Below, piece by piece: positions 36,198 to 47,086 of a stretch of DNA of 64,000 nt. The notes beneath the pieces were generated by a model that did not search any database, was not told the origin of the DNA, and saw only the letters and a list, made by a program, of their open reading frames with translations. The stretch is from Methanohalobium evestigatum Z-7303 (lineage in GTDB: Archaea; Halobacteriota; Methanosarcinia; Methanosarcinales; Methanosarcinaceae), in NCBI RefSeq assembly GCF_000196655.1, contig NC_014253.1, positions 372,001-436,000 on the forward strand, written 5' to 3'. A program made the translations under genes and the position numbers. The stretch's first letter is position 1. Every line of letters begins with the position of its first letter.

Positions 36198-37241
36198 TTA
36201 ATCAGACAGAACAAATAAACCGTGTTCTGTTTTTATTACAGGTATTTCGCTTTTATTACCGCTTTCAAAAGTTACTGGTTTTTTTAGGGTTAACGTCTTA
36301 TAAGTTTCAGGATCAAGCACCATGATTTCGTTATCACCTTCTGATACAAGTACAGCTGTTATTGCATCATCCCTGCTTGCCACATGTACTGCTTTATTCA
36401 TTTTATCCTGATATTCCACAAAACGTGAACCGTTAGACAAATCAATACCGGATACCCTGTTTCCTGAGTTTTTGATTTCGATTACACGGTCTTTATATTC
36501 TATTATGTCTCCTGCTTTGAATTCAGGGAGACGCATGGAAAAAGTGATCCTGTAAATTTCTTTACCATCTTTTTGCCCGAATAATGTCGGAGATTCGGAA
36601 AATTTCCCTCCACGTTCAGATTCTATCTGCTTACATATTTGACGAGAAGTATTTGATGAACCAATATAAAGGTCAATTCCATGTTTTGATTCTACTGATT
36701 TACTTATAAAGGCAAACCTTTCACCTTTCTTATACATACGGTCTATTACATCATTTGCTATCCTTATGCAATCCTCTACCTCATTTTTATCAGGCACCCG
36801 GTTTGTACCTCTTATCTGTACTATGCCTTCAAAATAACCCCCTGCTATGCGGCTGCATCTGTCACAGGATTCGCGCCCTATACGCACTTCTGTTTCAAGT
36901 TCCTGATTAACAGGTACACCTTCCACACGTGCATCTACAATAACACGTACACGATACATATAAGATGTCAATTGCTGGGGTTCAAAATATATCTCAAGGT
37001 CACTGGCGTATTCATGAACCATTAATTCATCTTCAACCAGTCTGATAACCATATCTCCGGTACTATCCACATCATCCCATACACCCTGATAATAAACCGA
37101 ACCGCATCTGGAACAAAATTTAACATGAATTACATGCGGAAGTCTGGCCAGTTGAAATTGCTCAAAAAAACAGTCTTTACAAACGTTTTCGTACAGCACA
37201 TCAGTTTCATTTCCGCATTTGGGACATAAAATGAGACTCAT
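36198..37241 (-). CDS. NMD3-like ribosome-associated protein
   Basis: 347 residues, homologous to eukaryotic NMD3, the 60S export adaptor; archaeal forms are thought to act in large-subunit maturation. Two N-terminal zinc ribbons (CPKCG...CKDC and CSRCG, with a later CDRCSR) are followed by an OB-like and a beta-rich part (FKAGDIIEYKDRVIEIKNSGNRVSGIDLSNG). It starts at ATG 37241. The ATP-grasp gene follows on the same strand. Confidence 0.88.
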   Translation of the reverse strand: MSLILCPKCGNETDVLYENVCKDCFFEQFQLARLPHVIHVKFCSRCGSVYYQGVWDDVDSTGDMVIRLVEDELMVHEYASDLEIYFEPQQLTSYMYRVRVIVDARVEGVPVNQELETEVRIGRESCDRCSRIAGGYFEGIVQIRGTNRVPDKNEVEDCIRIANDVIDRMYKKGERFAFISKSVESKHGIDLYIGSSNTSRQICKQIESERGGKFSESPTLFGQKDGKEIYRITFSMRLPEFKAGDIIEYKDRVIEIKNSGNRVSGIDLSNGSRFVEYQDKMNKAVHVASRDDAITAVLVSEGDNEIMVLDPETYKTLTLKKPVTFESGNKSEIPVIKTEHGLFVLSD

Positions 37242-37290
37242 TACTGAAAAATATGTAGTTGATTATATATAAATTTCGCCCGGCGAATAA

Positions 37291-37548
37291 TTACCAGAGT
37301 TGCCATTTATCATTTTTTACTTCTCCACCTTCAAGTATATCCTCTTCAAATATTTCACTTTCTAAGTCTTCAATACCCAGTATTCTTCGAAGCTGATATA
37401 AACAGTTCGCACAGATTAACCTCTTACCTACAAGTTTACCTTCACAAATATTCTGACTTTCCTGGATATTCCCACCTACAGCTTCCGGGTCGTAACAATT
37501 AACTCCACAAAACATACATTCCGGACTCATAATAATAAAACCCGACAT
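37291..37548 (-). CDS. Small Cys-rich protein, unknown function
   Basis: 85 residues. CMFCGVNC near the N-terminus and CANC 25 residues later could bind zinc. The C-terminal third is acidic (EDLESEIFEEDILEGGEV). No family is recognised. The start may instead be the second ATG at 37530 (MSPECMFCG). It lies 50 bases upstream of the NMD3-like gene on the same strand and may be in its operon, which would fit an RNA-related role. Confidence 0.6.
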   Translation of the reverse strand: MSGFIIMSPECMFCGVNCYDPEAVGGNIQESQNICEGKLVGKRLICANCLYQLRRILGIEDLESEIFEEDILEGGEVKNDKWQLW

Positions 37549-37676
37549 CCAAGTGTTTGAAAAGTGATTAAGGGTTGTTAAAATTTAAATCTTCTGCTAA
37601 AATCATATTCAAACGATAGTTAATTTATCAAATAAATGTAAAATTAGAAAACAACAATAAAAAAAAGAAGGTAGAA

Positions 37677-38738
37677 TTATTTTTTCAATGTATATCCTTC
37701 ACTTCCAGCTCCAATTTTTTCTGCAGCATCAACCTGTATTTTAGGGTCTACACCCCAAACATCTTTCATAGAGGATTTAGAACCATGTTCCTCCATTTTG
37801 CTGTTTATCAAATCAATACTTGCCATATCGATTGCTACAGGGTCTTTGGATGCAAGAATTCCAACATCTTTAGAGAAACTGGGTGTATAGAATCCGAAGC
37901 AATCACATCCAAGTGTGAGGTCAAATATCCAGTTTATATAACCAATTTTTCCTGATAATGAATTAATAGTTGCTATTGATGCTTCACCTATCCGTTTTTG
38001 CAGTCCTTCTGTAAAGTTTTCAGGCGGAACAATTGCTCCTTCCGGACAGGACTCCACACAAAAACCTTCACCTTTGCAAAGTTCAGTATCAACTACAGCT
38101 TTTCCATCTTCCATCTTCAAAGCGCCCCATGCACACATATCTATACAGGTTTCACAGCCTACACATTTTTCAGGCTCTATTGTAGGAATGCCTACCTCAT
38201 GGCAGTCGGTTTTACCATCTTTGTCAAGACATCCCATACCCAGATTTTTAACCGCGCCTCCAAATCCGGTGGCAGGATGACCTTTAACATGGGATAATAC
38301 AATCATGGAATCTGCTTTCGCAATGGCGGACGCTACTGTAGTCTGTTTGAGTTCTTCACCATTGATTTCAACGGTTACACTTTCATCACCCATTAATCCA
38401 TCACCGATGATAACAGGGGCATTCATGCTCTCCTGTGTAAAACCATTCACAGAAGCAGTCCAGAGCGCATCGGCAGCGTTAAACCTCATACCATTATAAA
38501 GAACAGTTGTATCCACTACAAACGGTATCCCACCTTCATCTTTGACCATATCAACAACAGCCCTTACTATTGCAGGGTGTATATGTGTGGTATTGCCATG
38601 CTCTCCGGGATGAATTTTTATTGCAACAAGGTCTCCTTCTTCTACTGGAGAAATCTCTGGATATAACTCTTTTACCTGATCTATCTGTGTCTGGTTTGGA
38701 CTGATAGAATCTACTGGTTTAAAATATACATTACTCAT
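37677..38738 (-). CDS. DUF362 protein with two ferredoxin clusters
   Basis: 353 residues. The DUF362 part (LVAIKIHPGEHGNTTHIHPAIVRAVVD, HVKGHPATGFGGAVKNLGMG) surrounds a ferredoxin insert with CVGCETCIDMC and a second, unusually spaced set (CKGEGFCVESCP). It is likely a cytoplasmic Fe-S protein for electron transfer or metal handling; the function of the family is unknown. The start at ATG 38738 is set by AGGTG; an ATG three codons earlier is less likely. It lies downstream of the CODH/ACS operon but behind a hairpin terminator. Confidence 0.85.
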   Translation of the reverse strand: MSNVYFKPVDSISPNQTQIDQVKELYPEISPVEEGDLVAIKIHPGEHGNTTHIHPAIVRAVVDMVKDEGGIPFVVDTTVLYNGMRFNAADALWTASVNGFTQESMNAPVIIGDGLMGDESVTVEINGEELKQTTVASAIAKADSMIVLSHVKGHPATGFGGAVKNLGMGCLDKDGKTDCHEVGIPTIEPEKCVGCETCIDMCAWGALKMEDGKAVVDTELCKGEGFCVESCPEGAIVPPENFTEGLQKRIGEASIATINSLSGKIGYINWIFDLTLGCDCFGFYTPSFSKDVGILASKDPVAIDMASIDLINSKMEEHGSKSSMKDVWGVDPKIQVDAAEKIGAGSEGYTLKK

Positions 38739-38820
38739 GATTAACACCTATTTATCTTCAATGCAGTCAATTAAAAAAAGATTTGCTGTAGAAATAGAAG
38801 ATTACTTTAAAAATATATAT

Positions 38821-38845
38821 CTATCCGTGAAATTATCACGGATAG
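38821..38845 (-). terminator. Hairpin terminator after cdhE
   Basis: CTATCCGTGA-AATTA-TCACGGATAG, a perfect 10-base stem 8 bases after the cdhE stop, with TATATATTTTTAAAG following on the minus strand. It should end or attenuate the cdh transcript before the DUF362 gene. Confidence 0.65.
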
Positions 38846-38853
38846 TTACTTTT

Positions 38854-40263
38854 TTATCCTGTAGATGGAGGCCAGTTTTTATCCATCCATCCAGGTATAC
38901 GACCTGAATCTGCAGGTCCTATAACAACATTTGCTCCAGTTTCGTCCTCGACATCACCCTGCAAACGTGCTGCAAGTCCTGGAAGCATCAAAGTTTTGTG
39001 ATTTGTTTGTTCTTTCAAGTCAAATTCTGATTCTTCCAGTCCTTTCTTAATCTTTGAAGCAGTCAACTGTCCACCTGCAACTGCCGCTTCTACACCGATT
39101 CCTTCTGTATCAATTGCTGCAAGGTAACAATCAATATCGTTGGAAGCCAAGTCGCTTTCAACCGTATAGTAGGTGAGTGCAAAATTTGTGGTTATAATTA
39201 CAGGAGAATCGGCAGTTGGTGAACCGACTTCATATACACCCGGGTCAACCATAACCGGTTTACGCGGGTCTGTATAAATTGTATCCCGCATATGCAATTC
39301 CGGCAGCATGGCATAGGGTTCAGTACTGTGAAGCAGCATTATATCGCCGTATTTAATTATAAAAGTACAGGCAAGTACAGTTTCCCAGTAGGATGCACTT
39401 ACTGTATCCTCATATACCAACCATGATGTAAGAGGTACTGACATTAGCGGGAAGGCTATTTCACGGTCTCCATTAATTCCGGCTCTTCTAAGTTTTATAA
39501 AATTATTGAACGTGTCCCTTAACTGTGTACCTGTAGGATAAGTACCCGGATCAAGGACAAGGTTTTCCATGCCCATTTTAGTAAATGTCAAAGCCATGGA
39601 TTTCAGCAGGTCGAGGTCACCCGGTGCAAACAATGTAACCGGTACACCATAATCATTTGCAATATCTGCAACTTCCTGCCAGTTATCTTTATTTGCAGCA
39701 TAAATCAGTGGATTTCTATCTGATGATACTTCAAGTCCGGCTCTTAATACCTCGGGATTAAAAGAACAAAGTACCATAGGGAGGTTAGTAATTTCTATAA
39801 CCTTTTTTACAGTTTCTGAAAATTGGGTGGGGTCATCTGATACAGAACGGATTGCTATGGCATCAGGGTTAAGGAATTCTCCAACATAGAATTTCTGGAA
39901 ATTTTCAATATGGTTAACCCTTTCTGCAAGGTCATTTTCATCCATAGTGTCCCATACATCATAGGTCAGAGCCGTTTTGTTGAAAAATGTGAGTTTGTGT
40001 CGGTATAAGACATCGTCTCCACCGATTGTAACTGCCTTATCACCTACTCCTATGTCCACTTCACGAATTTCTGGTCTTAGCAGTTCCTGCAATTTTTCAA
40101 AGTTTTTTTTCTGATCTTCCCTGAGTATTGGTTCACAATCTGTTAGTTCTGCAGAACGTTCTATTAACCGGGATGCAAAAGCCATACATGTGCTCTCACC
40201 GCATATTCCACAGTTATCTCCCGGGAGGTATTTATACGCCTGAAGGGGACTATTTATCTTCAT
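38854..40263 (-). CDS. cdhE: CODH/ACS gamma subunit (corrinoid Fe-S protein, large)
   Basis: 469 residues. With CdhD it forms the corrinoid iron-sulfur protein that moves the methyl group between tetrahydrosarcinapterin and the acetyl-CoA synthase A cluster. The N-terminal [4Fe-4S] domain has PGDNCGICGESTCMAFA and a fourth cysteine in LTDCEP. A TIM-barrel methyltransferase-like domain follows, then a C-terminal cobamide-binding part. Last gene of the operon, 3 bases after cdhD. Confidence 0.96.
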   Translation of the reverse strand: MKINSPLQAYKYLPGDNCGICGESTCMAFASRLIERSAELTDCEPILREDQKKNFEKLQELLRPEIREVDIGVGDKAVTIGGDDVLYRHKLTFFNKTALTYDVWDTMDENDLAERVNHIENFQKFYVGEFLNPDAIAIRSVSDDPTQFSETVKKVIEITNLPMVLCSFNPEVLRAGLEVSSDRNPLIYAANKDNWQEVADIANDYGVPVTLFAPGDLDLLKSMALTFTKMGMENLVLDPGTYPTGTQLRDTFNNFIKLRRAGINGDREIAFPLMSVPLTSWLVYEDTVSASYWETVLACTFIIKYGDIMLLHSTEPYAMLPELHMRDTIYTDPRKPVMVDPGVYEVGSPTADSPVIITTNFALTYYTVESDLASNDIDCYLAAIDTEGIGVEAAVAGGQLTASKIKKGLEESEFDLKEQTNHKTLMLPGLAARLQGDVEDETGANVVIGPADSGRIPGWMDKNWPPSTG

Positions 40264-40266
40264 TAA

Positions 40267-41595
40267 TTACACCTCCGCCCCTATCCAGTTACTGATGTCT
40301 ATATCCTCAGCTTCCTTTGTTCCAAAGAGCGACTGGGTTGTTTCTTTCAATACCTGTACTGATGTTGGATGCATCATCATGAACAGGTCGTTACCGGCAA
40401 GAGCCAGTGCAAGACCGGTTGATATTTCCCATATAGGTCCTCTGTACTCTCTTGGTCCCCAGTCTGAATCATTTTGTATTGGTGATTCTTTCATCCATGA
40501 TTCACGTGCACCCCATGCGTTGGTTGTTCCTGATGACATAGGGAACGTGAGTTCATCATCACCTGTTAGTCCGGCAAGCCTTATCCTTTCCATATTGGTA
40601 TAGGCATAATCCAGACCGTAACCAAGTGCTGCTGTTGTCGGGTCCATAAGGATGCTGTCTCTTGGAACATTGCACTGGGTCATGAGTTTCCTGTTAAGTT
40701 CTTTTTGAGCGTTGATTTCAAGTTGGGTCCATGAGAGAATAGCGTGTCCGTAATCGGTTGCTGCTTTAGCAATGCGTTCATAATCAAGATTTAGGCTTGC
40801 AGACGCAAGCAGAGCCCTTTCGCCCTCTGCAACTTCTGCAGCCTTTTCAAGAACTTCAGGGTCTTTGTCAGGATTACCAGAACCACCTATAACCAGAGGC
40901 ACATCAACAGCCTGCAAAACATCCTCTACAACCTTTGATGCTTCTTTTGCTGATGTATCTTCTATGTTGGGGTCTGTTGATACCAGATGTATGGTTACCA
41001 TATCAGCGTTATATTCATTTACTACTTTCTTTGCCCATTCCGCAGGGTCATCCATAACATCTTCATAATTTGTTCTTACGGATTTTGCCATACTTATAGG
41101 CAGGTCAAAAACATCCATTGTGACATAATTTCTGTGAGGCATTTCTGCATCAAAATAGTATGGAAGTGCATTCTCTCCACCAAGTGTTATGGTATTACCG
41201 CGTGAACCTCCATCAGAGGATGTTGCACCTAAAGTTACTTCTTCTATTGTATGTGTCCATTCTTTTACTGGGGATACTTCAAAACTGGATGAAGCAAGTT
41301 CGGAAAATCCTGTTTTTGCAGCAATTCCCTCAGCAGATGGTGCTTCCTGTCCTACAGCACCCATCGACGCACCAAATAGTTGGTCTACCGGATATCCCAA
41401 CAATTTTGCAATGTTTGCTATATGAAATGAAACCTGTGCTGCTTCATATCCCAACGCATAGGATAGATTGGGATCAAGACCTACACCACTAACATCGAAT
41501 TCTATATCACCTTCGATGTTAACACCTTCAAGTGCTTCCACATCAAGGTCCTTTAACATCTCAGTAAGGTCTGATAATTTCATTTTTTTTGTCAT
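40267..41595 (-). CDS. cdhD: CODH/ACS delta subunit (corrinoid Fe-S protein, small)
   Basis: 442 residues. The small subunit of the corrinoid iron-sulfur protein, a TIM barrel ([73 protein letters not shown]). N-terminal residues 1-40 are an extension found in archaeal forms. The short gap to cdhE supports one transcript. The 83-base gap after the cooC-like gene is the longest inside the operon. Confidence 0.96.
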   Translation of the reverse strand: MTKKMKLSDLTEMLKDLDVEALEGVNIEGDIEFDVSGVGLDPNLSYALGYEAAQVSFHIANIAKLLGYPVDQLFGASMGAVGQEAPSAEGIAAKTGFSELASSSFEVSPVKEWTHTIEEVTLGATSSDGGSRGNTITLGGENALPYYFDAEMPHRNYVTMDVFDLPISMAKSVRTNYEDVMDDPAEWAKKVVNEYNADMVTIHLVSTDPNIEDTSAKEASKVVEDVLQAVDVPLVIGGSGNPDKDPEVLEKAAEVAEGERALLASASLNLDYERIAKAATDYGHAILSWTQLEINAQKELNRKLMTQCNVPRDSILMDPTTAALGYGLDYAYTNMERIRLAGLTGDDELTFPMSSGTTNAWGARESWMKESPIQNDSDWGPREYRGPIWEISTGLALALAGNDLFMMMHPTSVQVLKETTQSLFGTKEAEDIDISNWIGAEV

Positions 41596-41678
41596 GTAAT
41601 TTCCACCATCAAATGCATTGTTAATAATAGGTTAAAGCACAAATTAAAAAGATAATTTGTATATAAAATTGATACAAC

Positions 41679-42431
41679 TTATAGATTCAAATCGTTTGCT
41701 ATATTATTTATCTCTTTTATAGCAACCGATTCATCAGGTAAATCAAACAAAGGAAGCCCTTTTAAATCCCTTTCTTCAATGATTTTATCGACAGGTACTG
41801 CACCGAGCAATCTCAAATCCAAATCTTTTGCGTTTTGCTCAATCAGTTCACGATTGCTTTCTGTAACCTTATTGGCAACAACATATACATTTTTGACTTT
41901 TGTCTCAAGTTCACCAACCAGTTGACGTATACGCTCACCCGTCTGCATACCTCTCTTGGAGCCATCTGTTACAACAATCAGGTCATCGATTTCAGGGATT
42001 AATTTGCGGCTGAAATGCTCAAGACCGGCTTCAGTATCAATTATAACAGCATCATAATTTGTAACAAGTCTTGTCATTATTCCCCGAAGAAGATTATTTA
42101 CATAACAATAACAACCGGGTCCTTCTGGACGACCCATGACCAGCAGGTCATAGTCATCCATTTCGTTTATAGCCTCATATACCTTGGATTCCAGTACAGA
42201 TTCTTTATTACTATCTGGAGGGAAATTATCTCTTTCATTGAGCATAAATTCCCTCATCTCACCAAGTGTATGATCTATTTCACATCCAAGAGCATCAGGG
42301 AGGTTGGTATCAGGGTCTGCATCAACCGCCAGTACAAGATTGTCATCTTTTACAAGATGACGCATAAGCATGGCGGTTATGGCAGTTTTCCCTGTACCGC
42401 CTTTACCTGTTACCGCAATAATTCTGGTCAC
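41679..42431 (-). CDS. cooC: CooC/AcsF-like nickel-insertion ATPase
   Basis: 250 residues. A MinD/NifH-type P-loop ATPase that matures the nickel centres of CODH or ACS. The deviant Walker A is GKGGTGKTA. DADPDTNLPDALG, MGRPEGPGCYCYVNNLLR with the conserved Cys-x-Cys of the dimer metal site, and IDTEAGLEHFSRK are present. It sits between cdhC and cdhD, its usual place in methanogens. Confidence 0.94.
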   Translation of the reverse strand: MTRIIAVTGKGGTGKTAITAMLMRHLVKDDNLVLAVDADPDTNLPDALGCEIDHTLGEMREFMLNERDNFPPDSNKESVLESKVYEAINEMDDYDLLVMGRPEGPGCYCYVNNLLRGIMTRLVTNYDAVIIDTEAGLEHFSRKLIPEIDDLIVVTDGSKRGMQTGERIRQLVGELETKVKNVYVVANKVTESNRELIEQNAKDLDLRLLGAVPVDKIIEERDLKGLPLFDLPDESVAIKEINNIANDLNL

Positions 42432-42456
42432 AAAATTCCCCGCTTGGTATCTAAAT

Positions 42457-43866
42457 TTATTCCTTATTCTTCACAATAATCCGGTCGATTGAAACCTTGG
42501 CATTTTTGAGGGTTACTTTAACCCCACCACTTGATGCGCTTGGCGTCCATGAAGGTGCACTTGGCATGGAAGCCGGCATCTGGGTCATATACTGAGATGG
42601 AGCGGATTCTGGTTGTCCTGATTGTTCTTCTTCCGCTTCAGTTTCTTCCTCTTCTTCCTCAGACCATCTTTCAATTACTGGATGTTCAGTTTCTTTGAGA
42701 TAGGTTTCCAGTTCACTGATGTCACCAACATCTTGTTCTGTTGGTATTTTATTAACAACATCCTCTGGTATATAATCGACAACTTTCTCTTTGAGGTGGC
42801 TTGGCATCCATACAACTCTGTCCCATCCACCATCAGCCTGCAAGAATTTTGGTGAACGGAAATAGTTTATACCAATACCAAGGAAACCTACTACCTGTTT
42901 ACCTCCACCGGTCTGTCCTGCCATTGTAGAGAAAGGAAGACCGTTTGGTGCATTGCCAGTGAAATCTCTATCTACCCATCCAATACCATCTACTTCAGGG
43001 ATGTAGAACCCTACTACTTCAAAACATCCACAGGATGTATGTGGGTACTCAAAGAATGAATGAAGTTTAATACGGTCAAATTCTCCACCTGAAAGTGATT
43101 TTGCAGCCTCGTTGACTCCTGAATATTCCCCTCCTACTTCATCAATAACTTCACCTTTTTCAATAGGGAATTGTGGACCTTCTGGGTCTACTTTTGCTGC
43201 TGCCCTACCATCAAACCAGTTTATAGCCCCACATAGGGCAATTCTATCAGGAGTTATAACACACACATTTGATGGTGCAAATGACTGGCATAGAGTGCAT
43301 CCATAGAAAGTGTCCACATCTTCTTCATGGAGATTTGCTGTTCTTTCATCACGTTCCTTGTAAATCTCCATTGCATTTTCAAGTTCTTTATCTATTTCTT
43401 CAGGGTCTGTGATGTATACCGCTTCAATTTTCTCAATAAATGAAAGTTCATTCTTAAATAGCGACATCATGGCTGCTGCCATCTGTTCAAAGGAGTTTAA
43501 ACCTTTATTAACAGCATCTTTGCTGAGTCTGACCCAGATATCATATCTCTGGTTGAGATGCATTACACCCTGCATGTAATTATAAAAATCGTGATTGCGG
43601 CGTTCTACAATAGCCTCAAGGTCTGGCTCTACAAGTTCGCCCCCTATTTTATAAAGCATTGCAAAAGGATACCTTGAACCCTCTTCCATTTCAGAAATAT
43701 CAGGTCCTATCAGGGTGAATTTACCATCTTCTATTTCATCTGAATCAGTTGCTCTAACCAGTTCAAAACCTTTTGATTTTGGACCGGCGAGCTCTACATA
43801 CATATCGTTCTTTCTAATCCTTTCTCCTTCAAACATCGGAGATATTTCAAGTGGGAATTCTGCCAT
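42457..43866 (-). CDS. cdhC: Acetyl-CoA synthase, CODH/ACS beta subunit
   Basis: 469 residues. It carries the Ni-Ni-[4Fe-4S] A cluster where methyl, CO and CoA are joined. A-cluster cysteines lie in CTLCQSFAPSNVC and IALCG (about residues 187-210), and a further one in HTSCGCFE. A glutamate-rich linker followed by a Pro/Ser-rich one (EEEEEETEAEEEQSGQP, then PSMPSAPSWTPSASSGG) separates the core from a short C-terminal domain, as in other archaeal CdhC. It begins 22 bases after cdhB. Confidence 0.96.
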   Translation of the reverse strand: MAEFPLEISPMFEGERIRKNDMYVELAGPKSKGFELVRATDSDEIEDGKFTLIGPDISEMEEGSRYPFAMLYKIGGELVEPDLEAIVERRNHDFYNYMQGVMHLNQRYDIWVRLSKDAVNKGLNSFEQMAAAMMSLFKNELSFIEKIEAVYITDPEEIDKELENAMEIYKERDERTANLHEEDVDTFYGCTLCQSFAPSNVCVITPDRIALCGAINWFDGRAAAKVDPEGPQFPIEKGEVIDEVGGEYSGVNEAAKSLSGGEFDRIKLHSFFEYPHTSCGCFEVVGFYIPEVDGIGWVDRDFTGNAPNGLPFSTMAGQTGGGKQVVGFLGIGINYFRSPKFLQADGGWDRVVWMPSHLKEKVVDYIPEDVVNKIPTEQDVGDISELETYLKETEHPVIERWSEEEEEETEAEEEQSGQPESAPSQYMTQMPASMPSAPSWTPSASSGGVKVTLKNAKVSIDRIIVKNKE

Positions 43867-43888
43867 GTTTTATTCTCCTCTTTGTGGA

Positions 43889-44404
43889 TTACAGGTTCTC
43901 TATTAATTCATCCAGTGCTTCAATATGTTTTTCATCATTCAGATTACCAAACGACATTGTAGCATTTTGCAAATAATGTTTATCAATGGATATTGTCTTG
44001 AGATTTGTGAAGTTTTTGAGACCAGATAATACCTGATTTATATAATACTTTTTGTGCCCCAGTATAATTGCCATATCATAGCAACCATTTCCATCAAGCC
44101 CTCCCCAGTTAGGGTCACAGAGATACAATCCCAGTGAATGGATATTGATATATTTGGCGTTAACACCTTTATCAACAAGTTCCTTGATGGAGTGACCGGT
44201 GGCAGCCACCGGTATTCCAGCTGTTTTTGCTATTGTGACTGCACGATCAAGTACTTCTTTATTTTTAAGCAGTTCAGCACCTACAATCATCAGCGGTCGT
44301 TTTGCTTTGGAGATAGTTTTGGCTGCTACTTTTGGCTGTACAGGCTTTGCGTTTTTTGTGCCCCATGTAGTGTACACACGTGTGTTTTTAATTGCATCAA
44401 CCAT
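43889..44404 (-). CDS. cdhB: CODH/ACS epsilon subunit
   Basis: 171 residues. A DHS-like Rossmann-type domain ([37 protein letters not shown]) that binds the alpha subunit of the CODH component, possibly with FAD. It lies 3 bases downstream of cdhA. Length is normal. Confidence 0.95.
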   Translation of the reverse strand: MVDAIKNTRVYTTWGTKNAKPVQPKVAAKTISKAKRPLMIVGAELLKNKEVLDRAVTIAKTAGIPVAATGHSIKELVDKGVNAKYINIHSLGLYLCDPNWGGLDGNGCYDMAIILGHKKYYINQVLSGLKNFTNLKTISIDKHYLQNATMSFGNLNDEKHIEALDELIENL

Positions 44405-44407
44405 AAA

Positions 44408-46813
44408 TTACGCCTCTTTGCAGAGTCTTTTAACATTAGTCGGCTGTGCTGAAACATCAAACTTCATGCTTGGACCAGAAATTATTTTCTTTTTCTTCCA
44501 GTCAATTTCCCAGCCGTGTTCAGATTCCAGTTTCTTTAGCAGGTCTCCACGTTTTGTAAGCGGAAGATCGGTTTCAGTTCTAACAAACTGATACCAGTCC
44601 TCTGGCATAACACCCAGATATTTCTCGCTCAGTTCAATGTAGTTTGTAAGTTTAATCATACGACCCATATTGTTATCGCTTGGTCGCATACAATTTTTGG
44701 CAAGAATCGGCATCAGTTCTTCAACTGATTCAACAGTACTTAGTAGGAATTCTGGTGAGGATGGTATCGGAAGTTCTTCACCATTTCTTGCATCATAAAC
44801 CGTCCATTTATCTTTCTCGTACGGTTTACCGATAAGTGCTCTTCTATATTTAGAACCGTGCGGTCCTACTATCACAGGTATTCCGAATCTGTTGCATCCT
44901 GTAGCAATTGAAGATGCTTTCTGTGAATATGCTCCCCATGCAACACCTACTGCACCCACTCGGTTCAGGATGTAATCAGCGATTTCTTCGAAATTACCTG
45001 TTACATTTCTTTGAGCAAATATTGATGCAACTTTAATTGCTGTTCCGGTTATGTGTGAGTTGGATACACATGAACCTACATTCAAAAGATTTCCTTTGAT
45101 GAATTTTCCAGGATACTCCTCATACAGAGTGTTGCCATCTTCATTCCTGTACATGCCAAGATCCATTGCAGAACATCCAGATACCACTACAATGTAGTTT
45201 CTTTTAAGCATCTCATCTGCAATCCTGTAAAGGTCTTTTGTACCTTCAGGATAGTTAGAACAGCCTACCAGCGCAATGATACCTGGTGTCGTTCCAAGTA
45301 CAAGGTTTACTCCTTCTTCCCGTATTTCAGGGTCACTAACCTGTCCTCTTCCTGCTCTCAATGTCCCTTTTTCCTCACGTATTACTCTTTGAGCGGATTT
45401 TTCAATAACGTTTAGAACCGGTATATCTTTGGGACACACCTGTTCACATCGTCCACAACCTATACACTTATCATGAAGTTCTTCAAATGGTGCAAAATCT
45501 CCTGTCTCTGCAGCGCTCATTGCGTCACTGATAGAAAGATTGGTGGGACATACAAGTTCACATTCTTTACAGTGAACACATCTTTCTGTAAGTTCTTGCA
45601 GTTCTTCACTTGTTGGAAGGGATTTTATTCCTTTCTCTTCACGTATTGGTGCCATGTCCATAGCAAGACGAGGTGCAAGTTCACCGAGCTTATCAAAATC
45701 AAGTATGAGTGCACCCGGCTCAATTCCAGACTTTAGGTCTTCCAGTATATCATCTACATCATCACTAGAGCGGTCTTTGAGACCATACATGATTTTGTCA
45801 TTAGTACTTATCACAGGGATTGAAAGTTTTTGAGCTTCCCTGAGTATATCAGCCCTGACACATTGTTCATCAACAACGATAACATCAGGTACTCCTGAAC
45901 GTATCATTTTCAACTCTTTTGCCAGACTACCGATAACCTTTGCTTTAGGCTCATCTCCTTCATCTGTATTGTACCTAGTCATATCAATTGCTGTACAGCA
46001 CAATCCAGCTATTTCTATATCATCTGAGAGACTCTGCTCATCTATATAATCCATTATATTGGTTACACCTGAAACGTTGTGTCCAATAGTAAGAAGCATT
46101 GGTTTCGATGAATCGATACATCCCATTCCGATTTCAGCAAGTGGTGATTCTGCATCTGATTTGGGCATCTTAAGACAGGAAATCTGGGCAATGTCGGAGA
46201 TTTCCATTCCTACATGGTCAAGCATACCACCATGAAGAGCTTTAGATTCAAAATCAATTGCTTCTCCTTCCTGTCCCATATGAATAGTAGCCAGAAGCTG
46301 GGTTATCTGTTCTTCTACATAATCCAGTACTTTTTCAAGGTCACCGAGTGTTTCAGGCTTGTAACCGGTTACAGTTTGCATTACGGGTGTTTTGAGGTTT
46401 GATGGTCCTACATCTATTGGATGGTCCCGACCGTATTTTTCAATAAGATGATGAAGCAAATGCCTACCATGACCTGTATGAGCTGATGCACCTGTTATCA
46501 CACGAAGCAAAAACTCACGCGCTTGATGAGCTTTCATGTCAATACCACATGCACCCTCTTTATTGCCGCTCAAGTCACATTTACCAAATGTACAGTAGCA
46601 GCACTGATCACACATTGGTGTGTATATTGGTTCGTATCTGTTAAGAAGATTAAAATCCCAGTGTCTAAGTGATGAGATACCGGGTTTAGGAGTTACTCCC
46701 ATCTCCTCTTCTTTTTCTTCCACTTCTTCTATTGCACCAACAATATTCTCAATTGTTACCTGGACATTTTCAAGGTCTTCAATTGAAAATTTGCCTGTAG
46801 TTATGTTGCTCAT
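44408..46813 (-). CDS. cdhA: Carbon monoxide dehydrogenase, CODH/ACS alpha subunit
   Basis: 801 residues. The Ni-Fe-S C-cluster enzyme that interconverts CO and CO2. Seen: N-terminal cysteines [12 protein letters not shown] and CGIDMKA (B and D clusters), then [12 protein letters not shown]-cluster residues lie in [13 protein letters not shown] and [10 protein letters not shown]. The two extra ferredoxin clusters that mark archaeal CdhA are [12 protein letters not shown] and [12 protein letters not shown]. First gene of the operon cdhA-B-C-cooC-D-E; ATG 46813 follows the strong site AGGAGG by 10 bases. Confidence 0.97.
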   Translation of the reverse strand: MSNITTGKFSIEDLENVQVTIENIVGAIEEVEEKEEEMGVTPKPGISSLRHWDFNLLNRYEPIYTPMCDQCCYCTFGKCDLSGNKEGACGIDMKAHQAREFLLRVITGASAHTGHGRHLLHHLIEKYGRDHPIDVGPSNLKTPVMQTVTGYKPETLGDLEKVLDYVEEQITQLLATIHMGQEGEAIDFESKALHGGMLDHVGMEISDIAQISCLKMPKSDAESPLAEIGMGCIDSSKPMLLTIGHNVSGVTNIMDYIDEQSLSDDIEIAGLCCTAIDMTRYNTDEGDEPKAKVIGSLAKELKMIRSGVPDVIVVDEQCVRADILREAQKLSIPVISTNDKIMYGLKDRSSDDVDDILEDLKSGIEPGALILDFDKLGELAPRLAMDMAPIREEKGIKSLPTSEELQELTERCVHCKECELVCPTNLSISDAMSAAETGDFAPFEELHDKCIGCGRCEQVCPKDIPVLNVIEKSAQRVIREEKGTLRAGRGQVSDPEIREEGVNLVLGTTPGIIALVGCSNYPEGTKDLYRIADEMLKRNYIVVVSGCSAMDLGMYRNEDGNTLYEEYPGKFIKGNLLNVGSCVSNSHITGTAIKVASIFAQRNVTGNFEEIADYILNRVGAVGVAWGAYSQKASSIATGCNRFGIPVIVGPHGSKYRRALIGKPYEKDKWTVYDARNGEELPIPSSPEFLLSTVESVEELMPILAKNCMRPSDNNMGRMIKLTNYIELSEKYLGVMPEDWYQFVRTETDLPLTKRGDLLKKLESEHGWEIDWKKKKIISGPSMKFDVSAQPTNVKRLCKEA

Positions 46814-46885
46814 GTGTAGTTTATCCTCCTGATTAGAGATAGCGAAGTATCAGTTTGTAAAAATTGTATTTGAAAAGGTGAAAAT

Positions 46886-46962
46886 CTATAAATATATCAC
46901 GAATCTAAATCACTGTTTAAGGCTTTGTTCCTAAATGTTCCGATGAATATATAAATGTTTCC
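46886..46962 (-). promoter_or_regulatory. Promoter region of the cdh operon
   Basis: Two TATA-like boxes face cdhA: CATTTATATATTC with GGAAA before it (about 46950-46962) and ATATATTTATAG (about 46886-46897). The first would give a leader of roughly 115 bases, the second about 55. Which is used cannot be told from sequence. Confidence 0.5.
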
Positions 46963-47086
46963 CTGAATTTGTCATGATTATATTAGATAAATTAACACTT
47001 ATTAACAACAAAGAGTTATACATATAGTTATTTTTAACCGTAAAAATAATTAATTATAATAACATTTTTTACTGATAGGTGGTAAA

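Noticed and set aside
42622-42855. Plus-strand Phe-rich protein
   Set aside because: It is the antisense of the glutamate-rich linker of cdhC; GAA/GAG runs read backward give Phe and Leu.
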